64,000 nucleotides of DNA. It comes from Leptobrachium leishanense (lineage: Eukaryota; Chordata; Amphibia; Anura; Megophryidae). The stretch lies in assembly GCA_009667805.1 (NCBI GenBank), contig CM019075.1, positions 20,333,615 to 20,397,614 on the forward strand, given 5' to 3'. A model generated the notes under the pieces. That model was not told the origin of the DNA and made no database searches. It worked only from the letters and a program-made list of their open reading frames with translations. Positions 1 through 10,760 of the stretch are shown piece by piece (the stretch's first letter is position 1; every line of letters begins with the position of its first letter). The position numbers and the translations under genes were made by a program.

Positions 1-92
1 ACCTATGTTTTCAGCGTCTTAAGGACAATAGGGTTTTCTGATGGTTTGGGGACATCCGGGCCCACCTAGTAAATTTTATGGTGGTCCTAGTG

Positions 93-228
93 CAGGGGCC
101 AGCAACCTTGGCTCCCTGATGTTTTGGGAACTACATCTCCCAGGATGCTCTGTCATCCATTAGGCTGACTGAGCCACATGGGAAATGTAGTTCCCAAAAC
201 ATCAGGGAGCCAAGGTTGCTGACCCCTG
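93..228. mobile_element. hAT-like MITE, foldback, about 136 bp
   Basis: The two ends are inverted copies of about 43 bp, starting CAGGGGYCAGCAACCTTGG and running into the arm GAACTACAT. No coding capacity. The CAGGGG terminus is typical of hAT elements. Flanks read CCTAGTG on the left and, two bases off the right end, ACCTAGTG, which resembles an 8-bp target duplication with small changes. The arms contain ACTACATCTCCCAGGATGC, close to the ZNF143/THAP11 (SBS) motif. Related short elements lie at 11521-11660, 18270-18418 and 18876-18972. Confidence 0.75.
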
Positions 229-264
229 TGACCTAGTGCAACAGGTGGTCAGTGTCCTAGAGGT

Positions 265-1671
265 GCGAGGATTGGGAAAGAAGCATGTGGGGTGGGAGAG
301 ATGCGGCAGAGACACAGGGGGTCGAAAGGATGGGGCAGAGGCAATGGGGCGGCGGGGTGGAATGGATGGGACATAAGGGTTGGGAGGGATGGGGCAGTGG
401 CACAAAGGGGATGGGGCAGTGGCACAAAAGGGATGGGGCAGTGGCACAAAGGGGATGGGGCAGTGGCACAAAAGGGATGGGGCAGTGGCACAAAGGGGAT
501 GGGGCAGTGACACAGATTGAATGGGAGGGATGGGGCAGTGACACAGATGGGATGGGAGGGATATGGGAGTGGTACAGATGGGATGGGACAGTGGCACAGA
601 TGGGTTGGGAGGATGGGGCAGTGGCACAGAAAGGTTGGGAGGGATGGAGCAGCGGCACAGAAAGGTTGGGAGGGATGGAGCAGCGGCACAGAAAGAGTTG
701 GGAGGGATGGAGCAGCGGCACAGATTGAATGGGAGGGATGGGGCAGTGACACAGATGGGAGGGATATGGGAGTGGTACAGATGGGATGGGGCAGTGGCAC
801 AGATGGGTTGAGAGGATGGGGCAGTGGCACAGAAAGGTTGGGAGGGATGGAGCAGCGGCACAGAAAGGTTGGGAGGGATGGAGCAGCGGCACAGAAAGGT
901 TGGGAGGGATGGAGCAGCGGCACAGAAAGGTTGGGAGGGATGGAGCAGCGGCACAGAAAGGTTGGGAGGATGGGGCAGCGGCACAGAAAGGTTGGGAGGG
1001 ATGGAGCAGCGGCACAGAAAGGTTGGGAGGGATGGAGCAGCGGCACAGAAAGGTTGGGAGGGATGGAGCAGCGGCACAGAAAGGTTGGGAGGGATGGAGC
1101 AGCGGCACAGAAAGGTTGGGAGGATGGGGCAGCGGCACAGAAAGGTTGGGAGGGATGGAGCAGCGGCACAGAAAGGTTGGGAGGATGGAGCAGCGGCACA
1201 GAAAGGTTGGGGGATGGAGCAGCGGCACAGAAAGGTTGGAGGGATGGAGCAGCGGCACAGAAAGGTTGGGAGGATGGGGCAGTGCACAGAAAGGTTGGGA
1301 GGGATGGAGCAGCGGCACAGAAAGGTTGGGAGGGATGGAGCAGCGGCACAGTAAGGTTGGGAGGGATGGAGCAGCGGCACAGGAGAATGGGAGGTATGGG
1401 GCAGAAGAACATGGGGAGAAAGGGATGTGTCAGAAACACAGGGATTGGGAGGGATGTGTCAGAAAACCAGTGGTGTGGGATAGGTCAGAGGCACAGGGGA
1501 GTTGGTGAAGTGGGGCAGAAGCAAAGGGGGTATGTGGGATGGGGTGAGACACGCGGGTGGGAGGGATGGGTGAAGTGGCAGGGGGTGTTAGAGGGATGGG
1601 GCAGACATATCAACAGGTGAGAAAGTGTGGGGCAAAGACAAAATGAGGATGAGGGGGGATGGGGCACACGT
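265..1671. repeat. G-rich minisatellite, 22-bp and 31-bp units
   Basis: From about 375 to 510 the unit is 22 bp (GGATGGGGCAGTGGCACAAA plus 2). From about 610 to 1380 it is 31 bp, the same core with a GGTTGGGAGGG addition. Flanks to about 265 and 1671 are degenerate units. The top strand is almost free of T-rich stretches. Neither unit length is a multiple of three and the unit has few stops in any frame, so open frames of up to about 390 codons appear on both strands. They are by-products of the repeat, not genes. Confidence 0.95.
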
Positions 1672-3527
1672 TCACCAGTATTTTTACTTCCAGGCCTTTG
1701 GAACCATTAACCTGACATTGTACATCAACCATTAAAACACCCAATGTCATTAAATGCTAAAACGTTCATGTTTTAAATAGAATAAAAACAAAATAGAGCA
1801 CCTGTTGGGTTTTAGCACAGGCCATCGTGTTATAAAGATCACGTACCAGAATGTGTCTTTAAGAATGAAAAGTGTATCAAATACGTGGATTACAATGTGT
1901 GCTAAAAGGAACGGCATTGCGTCCTCTTTAATAACTCTCTCCGGTTTTTTATGATCTGTACATGAATGAGCGGGGATGAATCAGACTCCTTCTTTACAAG
2001 TTGAACTTTAGTAATAGGAACAGAACTCGCGGCGTTCGCGGTGGCGTAATCATATACGTTGATGAATTCTACAAATCAGTCTTCTCAAAGAAAGAAAAAA
2101 TATTTATAAATGGGCAATTCCCCTCCATCGCTCGCACGCAGCTACCTTTTCTGCAATGTGACCAAGTGGAATGAGGGTCAGGATAGCCAGGCGTGGGTCT
2201 CCTATTGTTGATCACAGACCAGACACTGAGTTGTCCTCTGCTGGGGCTCACCTGCTGCAACTCGGAGGAGACCCTCAGACACAGCCTCCTGAGGGCCCAT
2301 GGCTGCCATGATGGAAAAGCCACCGCTCTGCAGGGTCTCAAAAACCGAGAATTTCATTTGCCGCCGGATGAAAGAAGAACAAAGCTGTCACCTATAAAAA
2401 AAAATAAAAAAATCACTAATTAAACACGGCACCTGCCAGTACGCTTTTGGCCTGCTCTGTGTGTTTGCCATCTCTCTGAAGCTTGGCAGGACTCCTACGA
2501 TGGCCGTGAAGGACACTTTGGAAGAAGTTACGCCTCATCACCAGCTGCTAGCCATAAATTCAGCTGCGGCGGCCCTGGAATGGCATGGATACGGCTCGCC
2601 AAGATGTAGTAACACTCTGTGACTTGACAGCATTCCTGATTAAGCAGAACAGGTTTTTCGGGGGACACAGAACACATCGACGAAGACTGGTGACCTTCCA
2701 CCCCAAAAGGTGGCCAAAGGTGCCCAAGAGAAAGACTGGCCTCTCTGTGTAGAGGAGAAAGAGCCAGTACATCAGGACTATGAAGACATTATTCGGCCGA
2801 GTCATTAACAGGAATCCTTGGGTTTCCAGAGGACAATATTTGACGTAACACGGCCTGCAACGTGGAAGCAGTAAAAGTGCTGAGCCGGGGACCACAGGAC
2901 AAGGAGACGGGGATTGTGAGAGGCAGCAGTTTGCCTTCATGTGCGGTCGCAGCACATTTCATTTCCATGCTCACCCGTGGAACAAAACAATTAATTAATT
3001 ACAATCTACTATGTAATTAATGATTTAATCAGCCAACTTGGCTTAAAAATATAAGCTTTAAGGACAGGGCGAACCTTCTGCTCAGCGGTAACCAGACGTA
3101 AGCAGAAACGCTGGCAATTTCCACGCTCTTTACGGATGAACTGGATGAGAAGCAGACCTCCAAAAAAGGTCCATGGGGGGGAGGGAATGGACAGGTGTAC
3201 CCAGTTTAGGATGATCATCCTTAATCTGAAAATCCAAAATCTGAAGACCTTTTCTGCGTTGTCAAGGTTCATTCTGTAAAACCTTTATTGCAGGGACAAA
3301 ATTATGAAAAATATAGAGGAAAATGACCTTCTGGCTACGGGAGTCCAGTGCGACCATGTGGTTTTTTGTGTCTGTCACTTGTTCTTTTTGTTTTCTCTAA
3401 AATAAAAAACGCTTCCTGTCATTTTGTGAAGCAGTGGTTTTAGAAACAACATGCGACTGACGTCAAATTATTTTATAGAAATTCGTCTCCATCAGAAAAT
3501 GTTATATTGCTCTCCATTTGCAGTGTT
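1672..3527. other. Unique DNA, no recognised gene
   Basis: AT-rich single-copy sequence. The longest open frame (minus strand, 2560-2955, 131 codons) shows no domain I recognise, no clear start context and no repeat; it may be chance. A G-run near 3176-3184 and A-rich stretches near 2397-2415 are the only low-complexity features. Confidence 0.5.
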
Positions 3528-4700
3528 TTTTAGGGTTAGGACTAGAAATTAAGGTTAGAAATTTGATTTGGTGTTAGGGTTAGAAATGTCTAACCCTAAC
3601 CCAAAGCCCAATTTCTAACCCTAACCCAAAGCCCAATTTCTAACCCTAACCCAAAGCCCAATTTCTAACCCTAACCCAAAGCCCAATTTCTAACCCAATG
3701 CCCAATTTCTAACCCAAAGCCCAATTTCTAACCCAAAGCCCAATTTCTAGCTTTAACCCCAGCCCTAAATTCTAACCCAAGCCCTAATTTCTAACCCTAA
3801 CCCAAAGCCCAATTTCTAATCCTAACCAAGCCCTAATTTCTAACCCTAACCTAAAGCCCAATTTCTAGCTTTAACCCAAGCCCTAATTTCTAGCTTTAAC
3901 CCAAGCCCTGATTTCTAACCCAAAGCCCAATTTCTAACCCAAAGCCCAATTTCTAGCTTTAACCCCAGCCCTAAATTCTAACCCAAGCCCTAATTTCTAA
4001 CCCTAACCCAAAGCCCAATTTCTAATCCTAACCAAGCCCTAATTTCTAACCCTAACCTAAAGCCCAATTTCTAGCTTTAACCCAAGCCCTAATTTCTAGC
4101 TTTAACCCAAGCCCTAATTTCTAGCTTTAACCCAAGCCCTAATTTCTAGCTTTAACCCAAGCCCTAATTTCTAGCTTTAACCCAAGCCCTGATTTCTAAC
4201 CCGAAGCCCAATTTCTAGCTTTAACCCAAGCCCTAATTTCTAGCTTTAACCCAAGCCCTGATTTCTAACTCAAAGCCCAATTTCTAGCTTTAACCCAAGC
4301 CCTAATTTCTAACCCTAACCCAAAGCCCTAATTTCTAACCCAAAGCCCAATATCAAGTTTTAACCCAAGCCCTGATTTCTAACCCAAAGCCCAATTTCTA
4401 GCTTTAACCAAAGCCCTGATTTCTAACCCAAAGCCCAATTTCTAGCATTAACCAAAGCCCTGATTTCTAACCCAAAGCCTAATTTCTAACCCAAGCCCTG
4501 ATTTCTAACCCAAAGCCCAATTTCTAGCTTTAACCCAAGCCCTGATTTCTAACCCAAAGCCTAATTTCTAACCCAAGCCCTGATTTCTAACCCTAACCCA
4601 ATTTCTATCTTTAACCCAAACCCTAATTTATAACCCTAACCCAAGACCTACTTTTTTTTTACCATAGTGCCAACTCTAATTTCTAACCCTATCCCTCACC
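3528..4700. repeat. Telomere-like degenerate minisatellite, 25/19 bp
   Basis: Most of the block is a C-strand repeat built from TAACCC(TAACCC)AAAGCCCAATTTC. The 25-bp unit has two telomere-like hexamers and the 19-bp unit lacks exactly one CCCTAA. A common variant is TTTCTAGCTTTAACCCAAGC, again in 25-bp steps (4081, 4106, 4131). The first 60 bp (3530-3590) run in the opposite, TTAGGG, orientation, so two telomere-like strands meet head to head near 3588. Divergence between units shows that it is old. Confidence 0.93.
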
Positions 4701-5039
4701 CTGACGAACACTAATTCAGAAGTAATCTAAAAATGTTATTAAAGATTTTGAATATTGTTCCTGAAAAACACTTCGAAAAAATGACAGGAGGCGTCTTTTT
4801 ATGAAAGTTGATATTCCAAACAACAAATTTGTTATCGCGAAATACCAACTTGCAATCTCAAAATAATAAAAGGGATATTCAATAAGCGCCAAACTTTCAT
4901 ATGAATCACACCGAACTGTGACTTTCCCTGTACGGTGCAATTTGTCTATTCGGAAAGCTGTCAATTTACCAAATACAGGCAAATTGACAGCAAAATTTGG
5001 TGCAGCTCGCAGCAATTTGGCGATCTTCGGCAGCAGATA
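4701..5039. other. Unique AT-rich DNA
   Basis: No repeat or gene recognised. An open frame of 99 codons on the minus strand (4716-5015) has no recognisable motif. Confidence 0.5.
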
Positions 5040-5590
5040 AACTGTGCCATATTATTATTATCTTTTATTTACATAGCACCACATATTCCACAGCGCTTTA
5101 CAAGATCAGTGTACAAGGATACATTGTAACACCATACATGGATGACATTACGTGATTCAGGGGATCCTGTTCCCAAGGGAACTTACAATCTATGAGATGT
5201 ACAAGTATTTTGTGAGGTTGGAGCATCCATATCGTTAGGTGTCTTGCCCAAGGACACTCGCAGGTGGCATCTTCTGAGTGGGATCGAGTCGTCTTTCCAT
5301 GATTGTAGATCAGCGACCTGGTGGTTAGGTTGAACCCACTTCTCGTAAAGTCGAGACTTGCTTCTCCAGTCATATTGGAGGGATGTGCTGAACGGGATTT
5401 GACTTGCTTCTCCACGGTTGAAAGGTAGAGATGTTACCACTGGACTCCCCAGCCGATATTGTGTGGTGGCGAGTGCGTACCGTTGTCTTGCCCAAGGACA
5501 CTTACTGGAGAGGTGCTCTGGCCGGGATTCCAACCTGGGTCTCCACGGTTATAGAGCAGTGATGTTACCTCTACTCCATCCAGCTGGTCC
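5040..5590 (-). mobile_element. Composite tRNA-derived SINE
   Basis: Read on the minus strand, the 5' head (about 5590-5500) resembles a tRNA: an A-box-like stretch near GGAGTAGAGGTAAC and a B-box-like GGTTGGAATCC. A second, related head follows at about 5450-5330 (GTGGTAACATC...GTGGGTTCAACC). Then come the body motif GTGTCCTTGGGCAAGACACC, a segment with CATAGATTGTAAGTTCCC, and the tail CTTGTAAAGCGCTG...AATAAAAG(ATA)n at 5105-5045. The body and tail recur on the plus strand at 34310-34595, which proves it is dispersed. The class is inferred from the tRNA-like heads and from the GTGTCCTTGGGCAAGAC motif common in vertebrate SINEs. Confidence 0.75.
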
Positions 5591-5705
5591 CATAGAGAAG
5601 TAATGGTTAATCCACTCGGAGAACTGCACCGAAGAGTCAATGAAATGACCTGATATCCGGGGGTTTAGTTCGACGGGTTTAAACAGGCGAATAAATAAAT
5701 TTGTC
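5588..5705 (+). mobile_element. Fragment of the TNT-flanked MITE family
   Basis: Diverged internal piece of the element complete at 6782-7618, 38326-39234 and 42263-43134. Matching landmarks are CCCATAGAGAAG-AATGGTT and GTTCGACGGGTTTA-ACAGGCGAAT. Terminal repeats are missing. Confidence 0.65.
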
Positions 5706-6257
5706 CTGAATTGAAGTTGCTCGTATCGTCTTCTGTCTGGATAATTATACAGAAAAACCTCAAACAATAGGCAGCGCTGCGCATACAGGGGATTGTCCAG
5801 ATAAATGTCAATCGTAAGCTCTTCTGAACAGGGTTTCTCTTGCTTCTGTTACATCTTTTTGCACCTTGAACTTTATTTTTCTTTGTTCGCCGTTTTACTG
5901 CAGATAATATTTGGTACACAGTGTGTTTGGCAAAGAAATGCAGGAGTATTTTTACAATTCATCTAATTTTGGCCTGAAATTTGCAATTGTCTACCATTCC
6001 AGAGAACAAACCCATACCTCATGTACAACCGATGCAATGATTCCGAGCGGTAAGACGCGATTGGTGTTTAATAAAATGATTCGCCAAATGACAATTATTC
6101 CTGCACACTGTAATAAATTAAAGAAATAGAAAACAAAAACTATGGAACAAAAAGATACTGCCGGCGGTTAATGACGGTTATAAAGGGACAGATTTTCTTT
6201 ATTCAAAACAATAAAACAAGCATAGGGAGAATAGGAGACAAAAATAACAAACAATGA
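5706..6257. other. Unique AT-rich DNA
   Basis: No repeat or gene recognised. Short open frames on both strands lack family motifs. Confidence 0.5.
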
Positions 6258-6365
6258 TTAAAGGGCCGCTACCAACAAAAACTAAATATCCTTATTGTGT
6301 GTATGTGATGTTGCTGATATCTTACATGTGTTTGTTTTTCTCTGTTATGTTTAGTTAAGAAAATA

Positions 6366-6778
6366 TTTCCCTCTATATGTGTCACTGGGCGCATCCATTG
6401 TGTGATATTTTCCTCTATGTGTCACTGGGTGCATCCATTGTGTGATATTTTCCTCTATATGTGTCACTGGGCGCATCCATTGTGTGATATTTTCCTCTAT
6501 GTGTCACTGGGTGCATCCATTGTGTGATATTTTCCTCTATATGTGTCACTGGGTGCATCCATTGTGTGATATTTTCCTCTATATGTGTCACTGGGTGCAT
6601 CCATTGTGTTATATTTTCCTCTAGATGCGTCACTGGGTGCATCCATTGTGTGATATTTTCCTCTATATGCGTCACTGGGTGCATCCATTGTGTGATATTT
6701 TCCTCTATATGTGTCACTGGGTGCATCCATTGTGTGATATTTTCCTCTGTGTCATTGGGTGCATCCATTGTGTGATAC
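6366..6778. repeat. 42-bp minisatellite inside T2-like copy 1
   Basis: About ten units, each with GTCACTGGGTGCATCCATTG followed by TGTGATATTTTCCTCTATAT. Some units lack 4-6 bp of the TATATGT part. Because 42 is divisible by three, 14-residue repeat frames appear on both strands; these are artefacts. Confidence 0.95.
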
Positions 6779-6781
6779 TTT

Positions 6782-7618
6782 TAGGGTAATTCAAAGAGCT
6801 CCGAATTGCTTGAGAAAGGTAACCGAACGCTGAAAATCAGCGTTCGGTTACCTTTCTTGGCCATTCGGCTAACCAGAGAGCAGGCAATTCGCCAAATCCT
6901 GGCGAATTGCCTGAACATACGGTGCCTGTTCGAGGGCAGTGAAAACCCCATGAAAAAGCACTGTGTCGGCTATTCAGAGAACACAAACCAGCAGTGAAAG
7001 GTTCCCGAAATGCCCTGCCATTCGGTGGTTTAATTCGGCAGGTTTATTCAGGAGAATCCCATAGGCTTCAATGTTAAAAATATCCTGGTTTTAATTGAAT
7101 ATCTAATAAACCGTTCATTATAAAATTCTGCAGTAAAGAGTCTCTTTAATTATAGATTTTTTTAGGATATTTTAAGCATTTTCTGAATGTTTTTTTTTTT
7201 TTTTAAAAGTCCGATTTTTTTTTTTAAGTTTACTTATTTTTTCTGTAACAGCCTCTTTATTATCATTCCCTGGACCTCATAAGCAAATTTCAGACATTTT
7301 CGCTCAGTAGTTTCTTTGCAAACAGTGTTTCACTTTTCAAACATTCAAGCAAACTGTTTTCCTAATTTATTCACTTCACTCTGTCTGCGGTGTCGGCTTT
7401 TTCCGACGGCTTCGCTGTGGGTGATCGGCTCCTGCTCTGGTTTTTCCGTGGTTTTCGTCGGGTTTGCGGCAGCCTTTCCCTGCAATTCGGGGACCCTGTG
7501 GTGCAAGCTGAATACACCGCAGGGTCGCCGAAATGGGATCGGCAAAAGGAACCGAATTGAAGAGAACGAAAAGTCACCGAACGTGCGGTGACTTTTCAAA
7601 TCTCTTTGAATTACCTTG
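6782..7618 (+). mobile_element. TNT-flanked MITE, copy in T2-like element
   Basis: Inverted ends of about 25 bp (TAGGGTAATTCAAAGAG at the left, CTCTTTGAATTACC at the right). It interrupts the T2-like element just after its 42-bp array. The uninterrupted sister copy (61485-62418, reverse strand) reads GATATTTTGTGTTG at this point, while here the flanks are GATACTTT and TTTGTGTTG, so TTT was duplicated. The interior has AT-rich sequence, then a GC-rich TTTTCCGACGGCTTCG-type block. No transposase domain seen. Confidence 0.85.
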
Positions 7619-8123
7619 TTTGTGTTGTATCTTTCCATCACTTCCTCACGCTGTGTGACTTTGGCCATTAAATGGAGTGAATGGGTCAGTCACCAACTCG
7701 CATCATTGTGTTGTGTGGGATTTAGTCAAAGGACATCACCAGGGGGGTAGATTAGAAGGCTTTTAAGATCCCTGTCTTGTTTTATCTCATTCAGCTGCCA
7801 GCACTTATCTCAGCCTGGAGAACAATAGCCTCCTGTCGCCTTATCTAAACATTCCCTCCTCCACATCATTAACTGTTAAATATGTAGATTAAATAAACAA
7901 GAGCCGCAAAGCTTTTGGTAAATGTTGTATCAGGGGATAAATACACAAAGTGGAACAAAGATAAAAATCTAACTTTCTTTTTCTTTTTTAACTTACAATT
8001 ACTTCAAAGAAAAGAAAAACAGCAGCATGTGCTTTATAATATGTTTTATAAAGTAGTTTTATTTGTAACGCATTTATTTGTAATCTAGTTACAGCTAATA
8101 TAAAGGGGGTAGTGTCCCTTTAA

Positions 8124-8926
8124 CAGCACATAAAGCGAACGTTCAGGAGAAGATAAATAAAATCCGAAAGAACACAAACCTAATGTGTCGATAAAACATG
8201 ATTATTAACATTAAAGAGTAAGAATTTTAATAAATATATTTAAAATGTGTAAATTGGTCAAAAATATATTTTTATTCTAATTTTGAGATTTTACGCCTTT
8301 TATTCATTATTTTAGACGGAATACTTTTATTTTTAATCTTCTTGAAAAGCACGCTTTTTTTTTTAGGGATCCTGTACCGCGTCTGCGCGCGTGTGAGATA
8401 CGAACAGAAACCAGACACTACTAGAACATCTTCATTAAAGCGACGTCCATTATACGAGCTCCTCAAATGGCAATTTGATATATCGCTTTGGTCAAATTAC
8501 TGACTGCGCGATCAGGCTCCGTATTAGTGATCTAACCAAGACGTCCGGGAGATTTATTGTAAGTGAATGCTGGAAATGTCAATGTACAGACAACAGACGT
8601 AATGGGGAATCTGCCCGTAGGAACGAGAGAAACAATAGAACATGGTCCAGAGGGATGAGCTTCTGCCCTGTGTTTTATTAGTTTGACCCAACAATGGACG
8701 GGCTTCCCAGGAGATTACCATGTTTATGTGAATGCTCGGATTAGCTGCACCAATGTGATGGCACAATCATGACCTCACTACATATGCTAGGGTTTCTTCT
8801 AGGGATTTCTCATTCCTTTAGGATCGGAATCAGGACCCAATCTCTGTATTTTTAAGCTGAACCGACCACCGAGTCCAAGACATGCCGAGCAGCGACACTC
8901 CCAGTTGCCCAGCAGGAGTCCCGCAG
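8124..8926. other. Unique DNA
   Basis: AT-rich sequence with no recognised gene or repeat. Confidence 0.45.
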
Positions 8927-9106
8927 CCTTGGCATTGACTTGCGGCGTCTTCCCTGCCTGTTCGCGAGCCATGTAGGAGGCAAGAAAAATGTTGCAAGCC
9001 TCCACCTGCAGTTCAGGGTTTTGCATTCACTAGCAGCATCTTCCCAGCTTGCTCCATGACCTGCGAGCAGACAGGGAAGATGTTGCACGTGAATGCCAAG
9101 GCCCTA
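8927..9106. repeat. Short inverted and direct repeats
   Basis: The segment GGCATTGACTTGCGGCGTCT (8935 on) returns inverted near 9050-9105 as AGATGTTGCACGTGAATGCC, and again in direct orientation near 9023 (GCATTCACTAGCAGCATCTT). The three related segments of about 45 bp suggest an old foldback element or a local duplication. No boundaries could be fixed. Confidence 0.55.
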
Positions 9107-10220
9107 GGATTCCCTTTCACAATGGAGCCATCCTCCAGCTTCGGGTCATGCGGTATTAGAGATCTTGAGATCAGATCAGCGGCCTGTTTGTTGCAAAAGA
9201 AATTAGGGATGTCCCGATCGCAACCAAATGGCTTTCAGTGACCCAGAAGAACTTGCTGAGGAGTACCTTTTGACATAAAACACTTTGTATCATTGAGTAA
9301 TTCAGATACACCATCATGTAAATCCATCATGTCAATCATCTCCAGGATGACCTTTGTGCTGTGGAAGCCGCCATCTTTAACCGAGGAGGAGCATGTCCAA
9401 TCTGAATGACTGCAACCAGCTCAGATTGGGTTTCCAAGAAGCCACCGCACACTCATGATGTCAAGATTCGTGAACATGAACTCTATCTCCATTACCTCTA
9501 TGCTATGCAGATGGATAAGTGGAGCTTGTGATCAAAAGGAGTTTCAAGATGGCAGCTCCTACGCCGCAAGGGTAAGCCTGGAGATGGACTGGGGGGGGGA
9601 GGGGGTATTTACTGTTTATGTCTACATTACATAATAAAACAAGAAAAAGTCAACACACACGGAATCTTTTTATCTTCACTAATTACTGGTCATAACTTGC
9701 CCAAGTAGAACATCTTGATACTCCGTATAAGAGGAGACGCTATATATTGTGGTTCCATATAACGGAAAGCAGCAGATGTGAAGGGTCAAACGACTGATCC
9801 AACACACATTGTGCACCTGAGGCCTTTTATCATTCTCTAGTTCCTTCACCAAATGTACAATTTGACCCGTTCGTCATCAAACGGGCACTTCGTACTGAGT
9901 GAGACGTGTAAGCAGGTGTAGCGGCCATGGCAAAGGTCACTTAGGCATTCAGCGCACAGCAGAATAAATGCTGAAAGCTGACATTTCAACAGCTGCCATT
10001 TTTTTTAAGATGTGATTTGAGATTTTGAAGTATATATTAGCGTATAAATTATTAGTACCGTTCTCCCCACGTCCCGCCCACCTTCCGTCCGTCGCTGCCG
10101 CCGCCTTCAACTTGCAGGTCTTGATTCACCCTCCGGGTCCACGTGTGTCAAATGCACAGAGAAACACTTCATCAGTTAAACACAGAGACGCCAAAACCCT
10201 CCAGCGGGGCTGATACAAAT
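9107..10220. other. Unique DNA
   Basis: No gene or repeat family recognised. A G-run lies at 9589-9603. Confidence 0.45.
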
Positions 10221-10760
10221 TGGCGCTCGCATCTCCATAATCCAGGAGCACTCTCATTGTGAGAGGTCTTATTAGAGAAGGTACTTACCTTTTTCAAGCA
10301 GCTCCGAGAGCCATTGTCGGAGCCGTGATTGTACTTGGCTAAAAGTCTTGCTCTTTACAGCGGCATCTTTTTTTTTTTATTCGCTTTCTTTTTTCCATTT
10401 CATCTCCTCATTAGCCTGGACAAAAGAAGCGTGAGGCCCTGTCCTCCCGCCTCTTACAGCGAGCCTGGCAGCGCATTAAGTGGCGCACCGCGTATAATTA
10501 GAGCCCGCACGTGCTCTGCGGAGACTGGATTTCACTTGCACGTGAACCTCCACGAGTTGCCGTCAACTCACCAACTCGTAATACATCTCAACGCAAAGCA
10601 TTTGATTGGCTTTAAGACTGCTAGCTGCGCGTGACGAAAACCTCTGCCACCTTTTCAAAGACTTGCGTTCCAGGTGTATGGGACTGGCTGGCGCGGGCAC
10701 TCACAGCATTGCCCGCACTATATATAGACTGTGTGCCCCTTGGAGACGAGCGGATGCCAG
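10221..10760. other. GC-richer unique block, possible regulatory or exon-bearing DNA
   Basis: Locally less AT-rich than its surroundings and free of repeat signatures. On the minus strand the sequence AAAAAG/GTAAGTACC at 10294-10280 matches the splice-donor consensus and follows an open frame from about 10378. On the plus strand ACTATATATAGAC (10716-10728) resembles a TATA box. Neither is enough to call a gene. The block could be a conserved noncoding element; this cannot be tested by eye. Confidence 0.25.

Larger units (their letters stand above)
6258..8123 (+). mobile_element. T2-like MITE (TTAA type), copy 1, with internal array
   Basis: Begins TTAAAGGGCCGCTACC and ends GGGTAGTGTCCCTTTAA, giving inverted ends with TTAA at both borders. 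TTAA duplications with TTAAAGG termini are the hallmark of Xenopus T2-MITEs (Kolobok/piggyBac-like target choice). Order: 5' arm, 42-bp array (6366-6778), nested MITE (6782-7618), then a 3' part of about 500 bp with GATA-like CTTATCT motifs and AT-rich tail. Copies 2 (15952-17735, plus) and 3 (61485-62418, minus) share the same order. No transposase is present, so it is non-autonomous. Confidence 0.85.

Noticed and set aside
202..1620. Open frames of up to about 390 codons on both strands
   Set aside because: They lie wholly in the 22/31-bp array. The unit has almost no stops in any frame, so frames open on both strands at once; there is no independent coding evidence.
2560..2955. 131-codon minus-strand gene
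   Set aside because: No recognisable domain, no supporting splice or promoter signal; length is within chance for this much sequence.
5495..5590. Functional tRNA gene on the minus strand
   Set aside because: A- and B-box-like words are present, but the cloverleaf is not complete and the segment is continuous with a dispersed SINE body.
6366..6778. CRISPR-like array
   Set aside because: Units are directly adjacent with no unique spacers, and the same array sits inside three copies of a vertebrate MITE.
10716..10728. TATA-box promoter
   Set aside because: A lone ACTATATATAGAC in AT-rich DNA with no downstream frame or other core elements; not enough.
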